From assembly GCA_027592155.1 (NCBI GenBank), contig JAQCKY010000055.1, positions 1 to 9,062 of the forward strand: a DNA stretch of 9,062 bases, given 5' to 3'. Source of the DNA: Pseudomonadota bacterium (GTDB lineage: Bacteria > Pseudomonadota > Alphaproteobacteria > Rhodospirillales > UBA2165). Under the pieces are notes generated by a model, which saw nothing but the letters and a program-made list of their open reading frames with translations, was not told the DNA's origin and ran no database searches. Every line of letters starts with the position of its first letter. Positions within the stretch are counted from its first letter, which is position 1. The position numbers and the translations under genes are program-made. This document shows positions 1-7,828 of this stretch, in pieces.

Positions 1-371
1 TAAAGACCAACCGACGCGTTCTCACGATTTTTGCCGGCCTTCTCTTTGAACTGCGTCATCCGGTTGAGCCAGCCCAGACGCGCAATGCAATTGAAGATCC
101 ACGCCAGTTCGGCATGGGCCGGCACCTGGCTCTGATTGAAGATCACATTGTGCTTCGGATCCAAGCCGGCCGCGATCAAACCCGCCGTCACTTCCAGCGT
201 ATTTGCCCTGAGTTCTTTCGGGTCCTGCCAGACCGTAATGGCGTGCAGATCGACGAGGCAATAAATGCACTCATATTCGTTTTGTAGTTGTACCCAGTTC
301 TTCAGCGCACCCAGGTAGTTTCCGAGATGAAGATCCCCTGTCGGCTGAATGCCGGAAAATATACGTTCCAT
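1..371 (-). CDS. trpS: Tryptophanyl-tRNA synthetase, N-terminal part (3' end outside window)
   Basis: This is the N-terminal 123 residues of a cytoplasmic class Ic aminoacyl-tRNA synthetase, which uses ATP to charge tRNA-Trp with tryptophan. The protein opens MERIFSGIQPTGDLHLGNYL. H15-L16-G17-N18 is the HIGH-type ATP-binding signature in its usual TrpS context. Further family hallmarks are VDLHAIT at about residues 40-46, the NQSQVPAHAELAW segment near residues 83-95 and RMTQFKEK near 108-115. The ATG at 371 is well fixed, because an in-frame TAA lies three codons upstream; only a weak purine stretch (AAGAGCAG) precedes it. TrpS proteins are usually about 330-350 residues, so roughly two thirds, including the KMSKS loop, lies beyond position 1. 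It follows murJ after 61 bases with no terminator or good promoter visible, so it is probably the last or a late gene of the glnD-murJ transcript. The family assignment is secure. Confidence 0.96.
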   Translation of the reverse strand, partial: MERIFSGIQPTGDLHLGNYLGALKNWVQLQNEYECIYCLVDLHAITVWQDPKELRANTLEVTAGLIAAGLDPKHNVIFNQSQVPAHAELAWIFNCIARLGWLNRMTQFKEKAGKNRENASVGL

Positions 372-432
372 GATCTGCTCTTAAAATTCAGGCTGAAAAG
401 CTGCGGTGTTATGGCGATGCAGGCCCAGAGGG

Positions 433-1995
433 TCAAGTCGGCTTTCGGTCGCGCCGCCGGCTGAACACCCGCCGAAGCTCCGCCGGGGTCGCACATCCAA
501 AGAGAAGCGCTAGGGCGCCATAGCTGATGAGTCCTCCGGCGACCAACATCACCATCGCCGCAATCCGGCCGATCGTACCGTCTGCCATCAGACCGGCGAG
601 CACGACGTCGAGGCCATAAAGCGCCAGCCCCATACCCAAGCTAGCCAACAAGATGCGAGGCAGACGCCGTTTAAACCGCCGGTCAAGCGCCAGATGACCA
701 CGCCGATGAAGCAGCCAGGCCAGAAGTGCAAAGTTGATCCATGCCGAAATCGATGTCGCTAAGGCCAAACCGATATGTTGGAACGGGCCGATCAGAACGA
801 TGTTCAAGACCAAGTTAACAAGCAAGGCGACCGCCGCCACCTTGACCGGTGTTACAGTATCTTCCCGGGCAAAATAGCCGGGCGTTATGGTCCGGATAAG
901 AACATAGGCCGGCAGCCCCAACGCATAGGCGCCAAGCGCACCCGCGGTCGCCACTGCGGAATCCAGAGTAAAGCTTTGATATTGGAACAAGGCCACGATG
1001 ATCGGCATCGGAATGACCAGCAGCGCCACCGCCGCCGGCAGGGTCAGCAGCAGCGTAATCTCCAGCGCCCGGTTTTGGCTGTCTTGGGCCGAGCCTGGGT
1101 CTTTGGATTTCAGCTGTCGCGACAAAATCGGAAGCAAGGCCGTCCCAACCGCGACACCAACAACGCCCAAAGGCAGTTGCGTCACCCGGTCGGCGACATA
1201 GAGATAGGTAATTGAGCCGTCCTGAAGGAAAGACGCAAAATTGGTATCGATCAGAAGATTAATCTGGTAAACCCCGGCGCCGACCGCCCCTGGCAAAATG
1301 CGCCGCAGCATCGTACGCACATCCGGCGTCAGGCGCGGTAAGGGCAGGCGCAGCCACATTCCCGACCGGCCGCAATGATAAAGCAGCCAAACGAACTGAA
1401 TGATACCGGCGGCGGCCACAGCCCAGGCCAGAACATGCGCCGGCGTCTCAAAGAATTGAGTGAACCAGATCAGCCCGCTGATCAGTGTCAGGTTAAGCAG
1501 GATGGGTGTCGCGGCAGCCGCGGCAAATCGCTGCATCGAGTTGAGCACCCCCGCCATAAGGGAGACCAGTGAGATGAACAACAAATAGGGAAAGGTGATC
1601 CGGGTGAGCAGGATCACCAGTTCGAGTTTTTCGTTAGTATCCGCAAACCCCGCCGAGATCGCGAAGATCGCGTAGGGCATAAAGATCTCGAAAACCAGCA
1701 CCATCACCAGCAACGCCCAGAGCAGCACGGCCAGAGCCTGCTCGGCGAACGCCTGTGCCGCTTGTTTTCCAGACTGCTCGAGCCGTCCCGCGAATATCGG
1801 CACGAACGCGGCGTTGAACGCACCCTCCGCGAACAAACGGCGAAACAGATTCGGCAGACGAAACGCGACAATGAAGGCATCGGCCAGCGGCCCGGCGCCG
1901 AGCATCACGGCAATCAGGATATCCCGGATGAATCCGAACACGCGGCTGACAAGTGTCAACCCGCCGACGGTTGCGATTGCCTTAAAGAGGCTCAT
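433..1995 (-). CDS. murJ: Lipid II flippase MurJ (MviN)
   Basis: This polytopic inner-membrane protein of the MOP exporter superfamily moves the peptidoglycan precursor lipid II across the membrane. The 520-residue product is hydrophobic throughout, consistent with the 14 membrane helices of the family (E. coli protein 511 residues). From the ATG at 1995, numbering matches E. coli MurJ in the cavity-lining charged residues: SRVFGFIRD gives R18 and R24, ADAF gives D39, LPNLFRR gives R52, and VADRVTQLPLGV gives D269 and R270. The FAEGAFNAAFVP signature follows R52. A TTG two codons upstream (2001) is possible, but the ATG gives the family-typical MSLFKAIATVGG start. No clear Shine-Dalgarno precedes either codon, so translation may depend partly on upstream genes. 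The C-terminal tail is basic (RRRDRKPT). It lies 89 bases after glnD; from memory, glnD and mviN form an essential operon in Sinorhizobium meliloti, which supports co-transcription here. Confidence 0.96.
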   Translation of the reverse strand: MSLFKAIATVGGLTLVSRVFGFIRDILIAVMLGAGPLADAFIVAFRLPNLFRRLFAEGAFNAAFVPIFAGRLEQSGKQAAQAFAEQALAVLLWALLVMVLVFEIFMPYAIFAISAGFADTNEKLELVILLTRITFPYLLFISLVSLMAGVLNSMQRFAAAAATPILLNLTLISGLIWFTQFFETPAHVLAWAVAAAGIIQFVWLLYHCGRSGMWLRLPLPRLTPDVRTMLRRILPGAVGAGVYQINLLIDTNFASFLQDGSITYLYVADRVTQLPLGVVGVAVGTALLPILSRQLKSKDPGSAQDSQNRALEITLLLTLPAAVALLVIPMPIIVALFQYQSFTLDSAVATAGALGAYALGLPAYVLIRTITPGYFAREDTVTPVKVAAVALLVNLVLNIVLIGPFQHIGLALATSISAWINFALLAWLLHRRGHLALDRRFKRRLPRILLASLGMGLALYGLDVVLAGLMADGTIGRIAAMVMLVAGGLISYGALALLFGCATPAELRRVFSRRRDRKPT

Positions 1996-2084
1996 GGGCA
2001 AAGGGTTTAATCGATGTTGGGGTGGTAAGCCAAGAAATAGCTAGCGGTTCAAGGCGACGGCTTTGTGATCGGTAACGCTCTCAC

Positions 2085-4850
2085 CTATTCCGCCGCTTGT
2101 ACGGCGGCAGACTCACTCGGCACGATCGCTTCCAAGAGAGTCGCGCGAATCCGCTCGAATTTCCGCTCATCCTGAATCTTGCTTCCGAAAATATCCACCA
2201 CATAGAATGTATCCACCGCCCGTTCACCATAGGTCATAATATGGGCGCTGCCGATCTGCAGCCCGAGTTCCGTTAAGGCCGCCGTCACATCGTCCAAGAA
2301 ACCAGGCCGATCCCGCCCGTTTACCTCGATCACCGAAAATGTTGCACTCGCCTTGTTATCGATAAGAACACGCGGCGCTACTTTGAAAGATCGGCCGCGG
2401 CGGCGAATATCTTGAGGGCCCGCCTTTGCCAACTCCCGCTGCAAATATAATTTTCCGGCGATGGCATCCTCGATCCGGCCCCATAACTTCTTGAGCCTCG
2501 CCTTATCGTCATAGGCGGTGTCGTTGACGTCTTGAATGATGAAGGTGTCGAGAGCCATCCCGTTCGACAGTGTCACAATTTTAGCATCGACGATCATCGC
2601 CCCGGACAACGCCATAGCGCCGGCAATTTGCGAAAACAGGCCGGGATGATCGTGGGTGTAGACGGCGATTTCGGTAAACTCGAATTCGTCATTAATCCGG
2701 GTCTCGATATGAATATCGAGATTACGCTGTTGCGCTTCCCGGACGATTTCCGCCTGACGCCGGTGAACCTCCGTATCGAACGCCAGCCAGTAGCGGCTGT
2801 AGGTTGTGGCGACATGCGCTTCGAACTCGGCATCGGTCCAATCGGTTAGCACCTCACGCAGCTTATGCTTCGCACTTTCAATCCGATGCTGCCGGTTTTC
2901 CGCCAGCCGGTCGCCGGACAAATGCTGCATCGTGCGTTCATAGAGATTGCGGAGCAGGTTCGATTTCCAATTGTTCCATATGCCTGGACCGACGGCCCGG
3001 ATATCGGCAACCGTAAGCACGGTGAGCAGCCGCAACCGCTCCACCGACTGAACCATACCGGCGAAATCGGCGATGGTTTTTGGATCGTCGACATCCCGCT
3101 TAAACGCGATATCGCTCATCGTCAGGTGCTGGAGCACCAGCCAGGATACTGTCTCGGTCTCCTCCTCGGTCAGGCCGAGCCGAGGACAAAGCTTCAAAGC
3201 AATCTTGGCGCCCAACTCGGAATGGCTGCCGTTGCGCCCCTTGGCGATGTCGTGGATCAGAACCGAAAGATACAGCGCGCGCCGGGAATGCACCTCTATG
3301 TTAGACTTCAAGAAAACCGGCGCTTCATCGATGAGCTTTCCGGCTTCGAGTTTTGCCAGCATGCCGATGGCTCGGATCGTGTGCTCATCGACAGTATAAG
3401 TGTGGTACATGTCGTACTGCATCTGTGCAACGACACGGCCGAAATCGGGAATGAACTTGCCGAACACACCGGCTTCGTTCATGCGGCGGAGGGCTTTCTC
3501 TGGATCTTTCTTAGAAGTCAAGATCTCGACAAATAGGCGGTTGGCTTCAGGCTGGGCGCGCAATGCCTTATTGATCAGTTTCAGATCGCGGGTAATGAGG
3601 CGCAGCGCCTCCGGATGGATATCCAAATCGTTTTGCTGAGCTTCCGCAAATAATCGGAGCAGTTTTATCGGATCCTCTCTAAACGCATTTTCGCTCTCAA
3701 CCGTCAATCGGTCGCCGTCGACTTTGAAGCCGTCCACGGAAAGTTTCCGCCGAGCCATCAGCGGCAGGTGGAAGAAACCCTGTTTCTTTTTGTGCCTGTC
3801 CTCAAGGGTAGCACAGAGGACCCGGGTCAGATTACCCACATCCTTGGCGATCAGAAAATAATGTTTCATGAACCGCTCGACGCCGCTGACTCGACCCCGA
3901 TCTGTGTAGCCAAGCCGCGCCGCGATCGCTGTCTGAGCGTCGAAGCTTAAGCGCTCCTCAGCGCGGCCGGCATAATAGTGCAAATGACATCGCACCGTGG
4001 AGAGAAACGCCTGCGCTTTTTCGAAGCGCCGGGCATCTTGTTTAGTGAAAACGCCTGCCGGGACCAGGTCGGCCAACGTCTCCATCTCATACAAATATTT
4101 GGCGATCCAATAGAGGGTCTGCAGATCCCGCAGGCCGCCCTTGCCTTCCTTGACATTGGGCTCGACCACATAGCGCGTGTCGCCCATCCGCTCGTGGCGA
4201 GCATCCCGCTCTTCCAGTTTAGCTTCGACAAATTTCGGGCCGCTGCCCGCCTTTACCTCTTTGTCGAAACGTTCCTTGAATGCCAGGAACAGCGCCTGGT
4301 TTCCCCACAACCAGCGCGCATCGAGCAGGCTGGTACGGATCGTCACGTCTTCCTTCGCAAGCCTGACAGTATCATGCAACGAGCGCGTGGCGTGGCCGAC
4401 TTTGAGACCCAAATCCCACAACACATAGAGCATATATTCGATAACCTGCTCACCGTGGGGCGTCTGCTTGTATGGCAAGAGAAACATCAGATCGATATCG
4501 GAGAACGGTGCCAGCTCGGCGCGGCCATAACCGCCGATCGCAACGACACTCAGTTGCTCGCCGGTCGACAGATTTGCCGCCGGATAAACCTTGCTGCCGG
4601 CGAAATCGAACAGGACACGGATCAGTTGGTCGATCAAAAAAGCATTGCCGGCAAATACTTCGTCGCCGGTACCGCCGGCCTCAAATCTTTCGCGGACGAT
4701 ATCAAAGCCGTCCTGCAGTGCCGTTTTCATGACGGCAACAACCTCGGCTCGCATCTCGGAGCTGTAGTAGCGCTCACCCAGGCAAGCCTCCAGCGCCTCG
4801 GTCACGGCAAGGCGGTCAATTATCTCGCGCTGGTTACGTAAAGGCGGCAC
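2085..4850 (-). CDS. glnD: Bifunctional PII uridylyltransferase / uridylyl-removing enzyme
   Basis: GlnD is the cytoplasmic glutamine sensor of the Ntr system. It uridylylates PII proteins (GlnB/GlnK) when nitrogen is short and removes UMP when glutamine is high. The 921-residue protein shows the full domain order. The nucleotidyltransferase domain has GGYGRAELAPFSDIDLMFL at about 106-124, with metal ligands D118 and D120. The GlnD-specific segment EPNVKEGKGGLRDLQT lies at about 230-245. The HD hydrolase domain carries H490, H533-D534 in LIHDIAKG, H543 and H575. Two C-terminal ACT domains follow, at about 725-800 (HDHPGLFSQIAGAM) and 838-915 (RDRPGFLDDVTAAL). Both catalytic motifs are intact, so both activities are expected. 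The start is GTG, supported by a GGAGA Shine-Dalgarno 7 bases upstream and an in-frame TAA shortly before it. A likely promoter sits in the 100-base gap after mutS. The length is normal for alphaproteobacteria. Confidence 0.97.
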   Translation of the reverse strand: MPPLRNQREIIDRLAVTEALEACLGERYYSSEMRAEVVAVMKTALQDGFDIVRERFEAGGTGDEVFAGNAFLIDQLIRVLFDFAGSKVYPAANLSTGEQLSVVAIGGYGRAELAPFSDIDLMFLLPYKQTPHGEQVIEYMLYVLWDLGLKVGHATRSLHDTVRLAKEDVTIRTSLLDARWLWGNQALFLAFKERFDKEVKAGSGPKFVEAKLEERDARHERMGDTRYVVEPNVKEGKGGLRDLQTLYWIAKYLYEMETLADLVPAGVFTKQDARRFEKAQAFLSTVRCHLHYYAGRAEERLSFDAQTAIAARLGYTDRGRVSGVERFMKHYFLIAKDVGNLTRVLCATLEDRHKKKQGFFHLPLMARRKLSVDGFKVDGDRLTVESENAFREDPIKLLRLFAEAQQNDLDIHPEALRLITRDLKLINKALRAQPEANRLFVEILTSKKDPEKALRRMNEAGVFGKFIPDFGRVVAQMQYDMYHTYTVDEHTIRAIGMLAKLEAGKLIDEAPVFLKSNIEVHSRRALYLSVLIHDIAKGRNGSHSELGAKIALKLCPRLGLTEEETETVSWLVLQHLTMSDIAFKRDVDDPKTIADFAGMVQSVERLRLLTVLTVADIRAVGPGIWNNWKSNLLRNLYERTMQHLSGDRLAENRQHRIESAKHKLREVLTDWTDAEFEAHVATTYSRYWLAFDTEVHRRQAEIVREAQQRNLDIHIETRINDEFEFTEIAVYTHDHPGLFSQIAGAMALSGAMIVDAKIVTLSNGMALDTFIIQDVNDTAYDDKARLKKLWGRIEDAIAGKLYLQRELAKAGPQDIRRRGRSFKVAPRVLIDNKASATFSVIEVNGRDRPGFLDDVTAALTELGLQIGSAHIMTYGERAVDTFYVVDIFGSKIQDERKFERIRATLLEAIVPSESAAVQAAE

Positions 4851-4856
4851 GCTTTG

Positions 4857-4861
4857 TCTCC
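4857..4861 (-). promoter_or_regulatory. Ribosome binding site of glnD
   Basis: On the minus strand GGAGA precedes the glnD GTG, with 7 bases between GGAG and the start codon. It is the clearest Shine-Dalgarno among the minus-strand genes here. Together with the in-frame TAA slightly further upstream, it decides in favour of the non-ATG start at 4850. Confidence 0.75.
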
Positions 4862-4879
4862 ACAGAGAGAAATACGCTT

Positions 4880-4885
4880 ATTATA
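4880..4885 (-). promoter_or_regulatory. Candidate -10 box of a promoter for glnD-murJ-trpS
   Basis: The minus strand reads TATAAT here, a perfect sigma-70-type -10 hexamer within CCCTATATAATAAGCG, lying in the 100-base mutS-glnD gap. Transcription would start near 4873, giving a leader of about 20 bases before the GTG at 4850, with the Shine-Dalgarno inside it. The -35 side is poor: 16-18 bases upstream there is only CAGTTC or GCAGTT. The site could therefore be weak or activator-dependent, or the hexamer could be chance. No NtrC-like or sigma-54 -24/-12 motif was recognised. Confidence 0.5.
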
Positions 4886-4950
4886 TAGGGCATTTTAACC
4901 CGAACTGCGAGGCGGGACCAATCAACGCCCAAATCGGCACCGGTAAGTGG

Positions 4951-7650
4951 CTAGTTGTCGAGCTTTCGTCTCAGGTCGTAGAGCAGGTCTAAGGCGGCTC
5001 GTGGCGTCAAGTCATCGGGATTTACCGCTTTCAGCGCTTCCTCCACCACGGACGGTCCGCTCGCTTTGGGCAACCCACCCTCGGGGCGAACGGCGAAGAG
5101 GGGCAAGTCTTCTGCGAGGCGCGCAACTGCACCCGCCTGATCGCCCTCTTCCAACGCCGCAAGAACCGATTCCGCCCGGTCGATTACCGCTGCCGGCAAC
5201 CCGGCCAACCGGCCCACATGGATGCCGTAGGACCGGTCGGCAGCACCGGCCGCAACTTCGTGAAGAAACACAACGTCACCCTGCCATTCCTTGACCCGCA
5301 TGGCGTGACAGGACAGGCCAGACAGCTTGGTGCTCAAAGTGGTCAGTTCGTGATAATGGGTCGCGAACAGAGCGCGGCAGCGATTAACCTCATGGAGATG
5401 TTCGACGACTGCCCAGGCAATCGACAAACCGTCGAAAGTCGCGGTTCCACGACCGATCTCATCCAAGATAACGAATGACCGGTCCGTCGCCTGACCGAGA
5501 ATCGCGGCGGTCTCAACCATCTCCACCATAAAGGTGGAGCGCCCGCGGGCGAGATCGTCAGCGGCACCGACCCGGGAAAACAGCCTGTCGATAACCCCGA
5601 TCCGCGCATTGGCGGCCGGCACGAAGGAACCCATCTGGGCCAAGATCGCGATCAAGGCGTTTTGCCGCAGGAACGTGCTCTTTCCCGCCATGTTCGGACC
5701 GGTCAGCAGCCATAGCTGGTTGTCGTCTTCAAGAGCACAGTCATTCGCGACGAAGCTCTGACCTTGATTTTTGGTCAAGGCCGCCTCGACCACAGGGTGG
5801 CGGCCGCCCGCGACGTCAAACTCATGGCTGGTATCGATCACCGGCCGGCACCAGCGCTGATCGACGGCAAGTTCAGCCAACGCTGCCGTAACATCAAGCG
5901 TCGCCAGCGCCTCGGCGGCGCGGGAGATGCTTTCACCGCGCGCAACAACCAGCGCAACCAACGCGTCAAAGATCTCAAGCTCCAGAGCCAGCGCCTTATC
6001 CGCCGCGCTGGCAATCTTGCCTTCGAGATCGCTGAGTTCCACCGTCGTAAACCGCATCGCGTTGGCCAGGCTCTGGCGATGGATAAACGGCCCCTCGGCA
6101 CCATAGGGAATGGCATCGGCCAACTTGCTGTTAACCTCGATGAAGTAGCCGAGAACGTTATTATGTTTGATCTTCACGGCACCGACGCCAGTCTCGGTCG
6201 CATACTTCTCCTGCAATCCGATGATCAACTGCCGGCTCTCGTCGCGGAGCGCTTTTAGCTCGTCGAACGCGCTCGAATATCCCGGGTTTATGAACCCGCC
6301 ATCACGCGCATAGAGCGGCAATTCCGGCAACAAGGCTTCGGCAAGCTGAGCGACGGCGTCACCGTCGAGACCCAACGCGTCAAGGGCGTCTTGGACGACA
6401 GCGGGTATCATGGCGTCGGCAAGCAACGGCTTGATCTCTGCACCGGCGGCCAGACCCTCGCCGATGGCGGCCAGATCCCGCGGGCCGCCTCGTCCCAAAC
6501 TCAAGCGCGATAAGGCGCGTTCCATATCGGGGCAAGCCGCCAGCCGTGCCCGCAAAGTGGACCGGCGGCGTTCATCCGCCACCATGAAATCAACCCCATC
6601 GTGACGCGCCGTGATAGCGGCCACGTCCGTCAAGGGTGCCGCCAACTGAGCTGCCAAGCGGCGCGCACCGGCGCCGGTGATCGTCTTGTCGATGGTCGCC
6701 AACAGGCTGCCGTTGCGCTCGCCGGCGAGAGTTTGAGATAGCTCAAGATTCCGCCGCGTCGCCGCGTCGATCTCCATAACCGAGCCTTGAGCAATCTGTA
6801 CGGGGCGCGCTAGTCTCGGCAGCCGGCCTTTTTGTGTCAGCTCAATATAATCGATCAGCGCACCACCGGCGGCGAGCTCCGCCCGTGAAAAGTTACCAAA
6901 TCCATCGAGGGTCGAGACTCCATAAAGTTTCTGCAGCCGCGCCGCGCCGTTGGTGCTGTCGAACCGGCTGCCGGGCAGGGGGGATAAACATTCCGACCAT
7001 GCCGAGAAGTCGTCCCGCAGCGCCTCCGCGCGTTCGAGATTTTCAGAGAGAATAATCTCTCCCGGATCGAGCCGGGCCAGCACGGTACCGAGATCCGATG
7101 GTGCCAGAGGCTGGGCAAAGAAGTCGCCGGTCGACATATCCAGCCAGGCCAGCCCCAACGCACCCTGTGCCTCGGCAAGAGCGCACAGATAGTTATGGGT
7201 TTTTGAATCGAGCAGTGTGTCTTCGGTCAGCGTCCCTGCCGTAATCGTCCGCATGACGTCACGGTTAACTACCGATTTGTTACCGCGCTTTTTCGCCTCG
7301 GCAGGATTTTCTGTCTGTTCGCACACCGCGACTTTAAAGCCTTGGCGGATCAGTCGCGCAAGATAGGCTTCATGACTATGGGCAGGAACCCCGCACATCG
7401 GAATGTCTTTACCCAGATGCTGCCCCCGTTTGGTGAGCGTTATGTCCAGCGCGCGGGAAGCCTTTTCGGCATCCTCGAAGAACAACTCGTAAAAATCGCC
7501 CATCCGGTAAAACAACAAGCAGTCGGGATTCTGTTCCTTGATCGAAAGATACTGCGCCATCATCGGTGTCGCGCCTTTGACCGCCGTTTTCGCGGTGGCC
7601 GGCTGTGGCGTGTCTTCCGTCGTTGTATTTTGAGTGTCTGGCACAGTCAC
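4951..7650 (-). CDS. mutS: DNA mismatch repair protein MutS
   Basis: MutS recognises mismatches and small loops in DNA, then uses ATP to become a sliding clamp that recruits MutL. The 899-residue protein is complete. The mismatch-binding domain has FYRMGDFYELFFEDA with the F53-x-E55 wedge (F36/E38 in E. coli). The connector, lever and clamp regions follow. The ATPase has Walker A GPNMAGKST at 651-659, the DDLARGRSTFMVEM signature at 698-711, Walker B FVILDEIGRG with D730-E731, and the ATHYHEL switch at 763-769. DLPLF at 848-852 occupies the place of the beta-clamp-binding motif, and a C-terminal helix (about 880-897) resembles the tetramerisation segment. The start is GTG at 7650, or GTG at 7644; an in-frame TAA lies just upstream, and M30/M31 are too late because the conserved TPMM motif spans them. 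No Shine-Dalgarno is evident. It is the first gene of the minus-strand cluster and diverges from phoX. Confidence 0.97.
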   Translation of the reverse strand: MTVPDTQNTTTEDTPQPATAKTAVKGATPMMAQYLSIKEQNPDCLLFYRMGDFYELFFEDAEKASRALDITLTKRGQHLGKDIPMCGVPAHSHEAYLARLIRQGFKVAVCEQTENPAEAKKRGNKSVVNRDVMRTITAGTLTEDTLLDSKTHNYLCALAEAQGALGLAWLDMSTGDFFAQPLAPSDLGTVLARLDPGEIILSENLERAEALRDDFSAWSECLSPLPGSRFDSTNGAARLQKLYGVSTLDGFGNFSRAELAAGGALIDYIELTQKGRLPRLARPVQIAQGSVMEIDAATRRNLELSQTLAGERNGSLLATIDKTITGAGARRLAAQLAAPLTDVAAITARHDGVDFMVADERRRSTLRARLAACPDMERALSRLSLGRGGPRDLAAIGEGLAAGAEIKPLLADAMIPAVVQDALDALGLDGDAVAQLAEALLPELPLYARDGGFINPGYSSAFDELKALRDESRQLIIGLQEKYATETGVGAVKIKHNNVLGYFIEVNSKLADAIPYGAEGPFIHRQSLANAMRFTTVELSDLEGKIASAADKALALELEIFDALVALVVARGESISRAAEALATLDVTAALAELAVDQRWCRPVIDTSHEFDVAGGRHPVVEAALTKNQGQSFVANDCALEDDNQLWLLTGPNMAGKSTFLRQNALIAILAQMGSFVPAANARIGVIDRLFSRVGAADDLARGRSTFMVEMVETAAILGQATDRSFVILDEIGRGTATFDGLSIAWAVVEHLHEVNRCRALFATHYHELTTLSTKLSGLSCHAMRVKEWQGDVVFLHEVAAGAADRSYGIHVGRLAGLPAAVIDRAESVLAALEEGDQAGAVARLAEDLPLFAVRPEGGLPKASGPSVVEEALKAVNPDDLTPRAALDLLYDLRRKLDN

Positions 7651-7828
7651 GGGCTTTGGTTAAGTGAGAGGAAAATTTACCACAGCGTCCGGCATCGAAC
7701 CATGCAAAGCGCGAATGTTTTGCCGTTCAGATATTCGGTGCTGGATCTTGTCATAAATTCTTCATCGCTCCGTCATACTTACGTCACCGGATGTGAGGAT
7801 TCCTAAAGCATGCTATTTTGATACTCTG
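7651..7828. other. Divergent intergenic region between mutS and phoX
   Basis: These 178 bases must hold the 5' signals of both genes. On the plus strand they contain the four-repeat Pho box array (7748-7787), followed by AT-richer sequence with TATTTT at 7814-7819 and GATACT at 7820-7825, either of which could act as a -10 element for phoX. For mutS, the minus strand shows TAAATT near 7673-7678, but no good -35 at the right distance and no Shine-Dalgarno, so the mutS promoter is unresolved. A 34-codon open frame beginning with ATG at 7702 crosses the Pho boxes and has no coding support. Confidence 0.6.
7748..7787 (+). promoter_or_regulatory. Tandem Pho box (PhoB operator) upstream of phoX
   Basis: Four 7-base units are spaced by exactly 4 bases each: TTGTCAT (7748-7754), TCTTCAT (7759-7765), CCGTCAT (7770-7776) and ACGTCAC (7781-7787). 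The Pho box consensus from enterobacteria and alphaproteobacteria is two CTGTCAT-like heptamers separated by 4 bases, giving 11-base periodicity with each heptamer bound by one PhoB monomer. Matches to CTGTCAT are 6, 4, 6 and 4 of 7, and the TCA core is kept in all four. The array ends 41 bases before the phoX ATG at 7829 and points toward it. The gene downstream encodes a PhoX-type phosphatase, a classic Pho regulon member, which strengthens the assignment. PhoB binding itself is inferred. Confidence 0.8.

Noticed and set aside
22..270. An 82-codon minus-strand open frame at the window start.
   Set aside because: It is out of frame with trpS, whose frame encodes the conserved HIGH-type motif and other synthetase segments over the same bases.
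2865..3536. A 223-codon open frame on the plus strand opposite the middle of glnD.
   Set aside because: It lies fully antisense to the HD-domain region of glnD and shows no recognisable motif.
3978..4841. A 287-codon open frame on the plus strand opposite glnD.
   Set aside because: It is antisense to the well-supported nucleotidyltransferase region of glnD. Its composition is what a mirrored GC-rich gene produces, and no domain is recognisable.
5762..5780. Inverted repeat CCTTGA ... TCAAGG with a T-rich loop, resembling a small hairpin.
   Set aside because: It lies inside the mutS coding sequence, encodes ordinary residues (LTKNQGQ), has only a 6-base stem and no T-tract after it. Chance is the simplest explanation.
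7342..7806. A plus-strand open frame of 154 codons running from mutS into the intergenic region.
   Set aside because: Most of it mirrors the conserved MutS N-terminus, and its tail runs through the Pho boxes. No family resemblance was seen.
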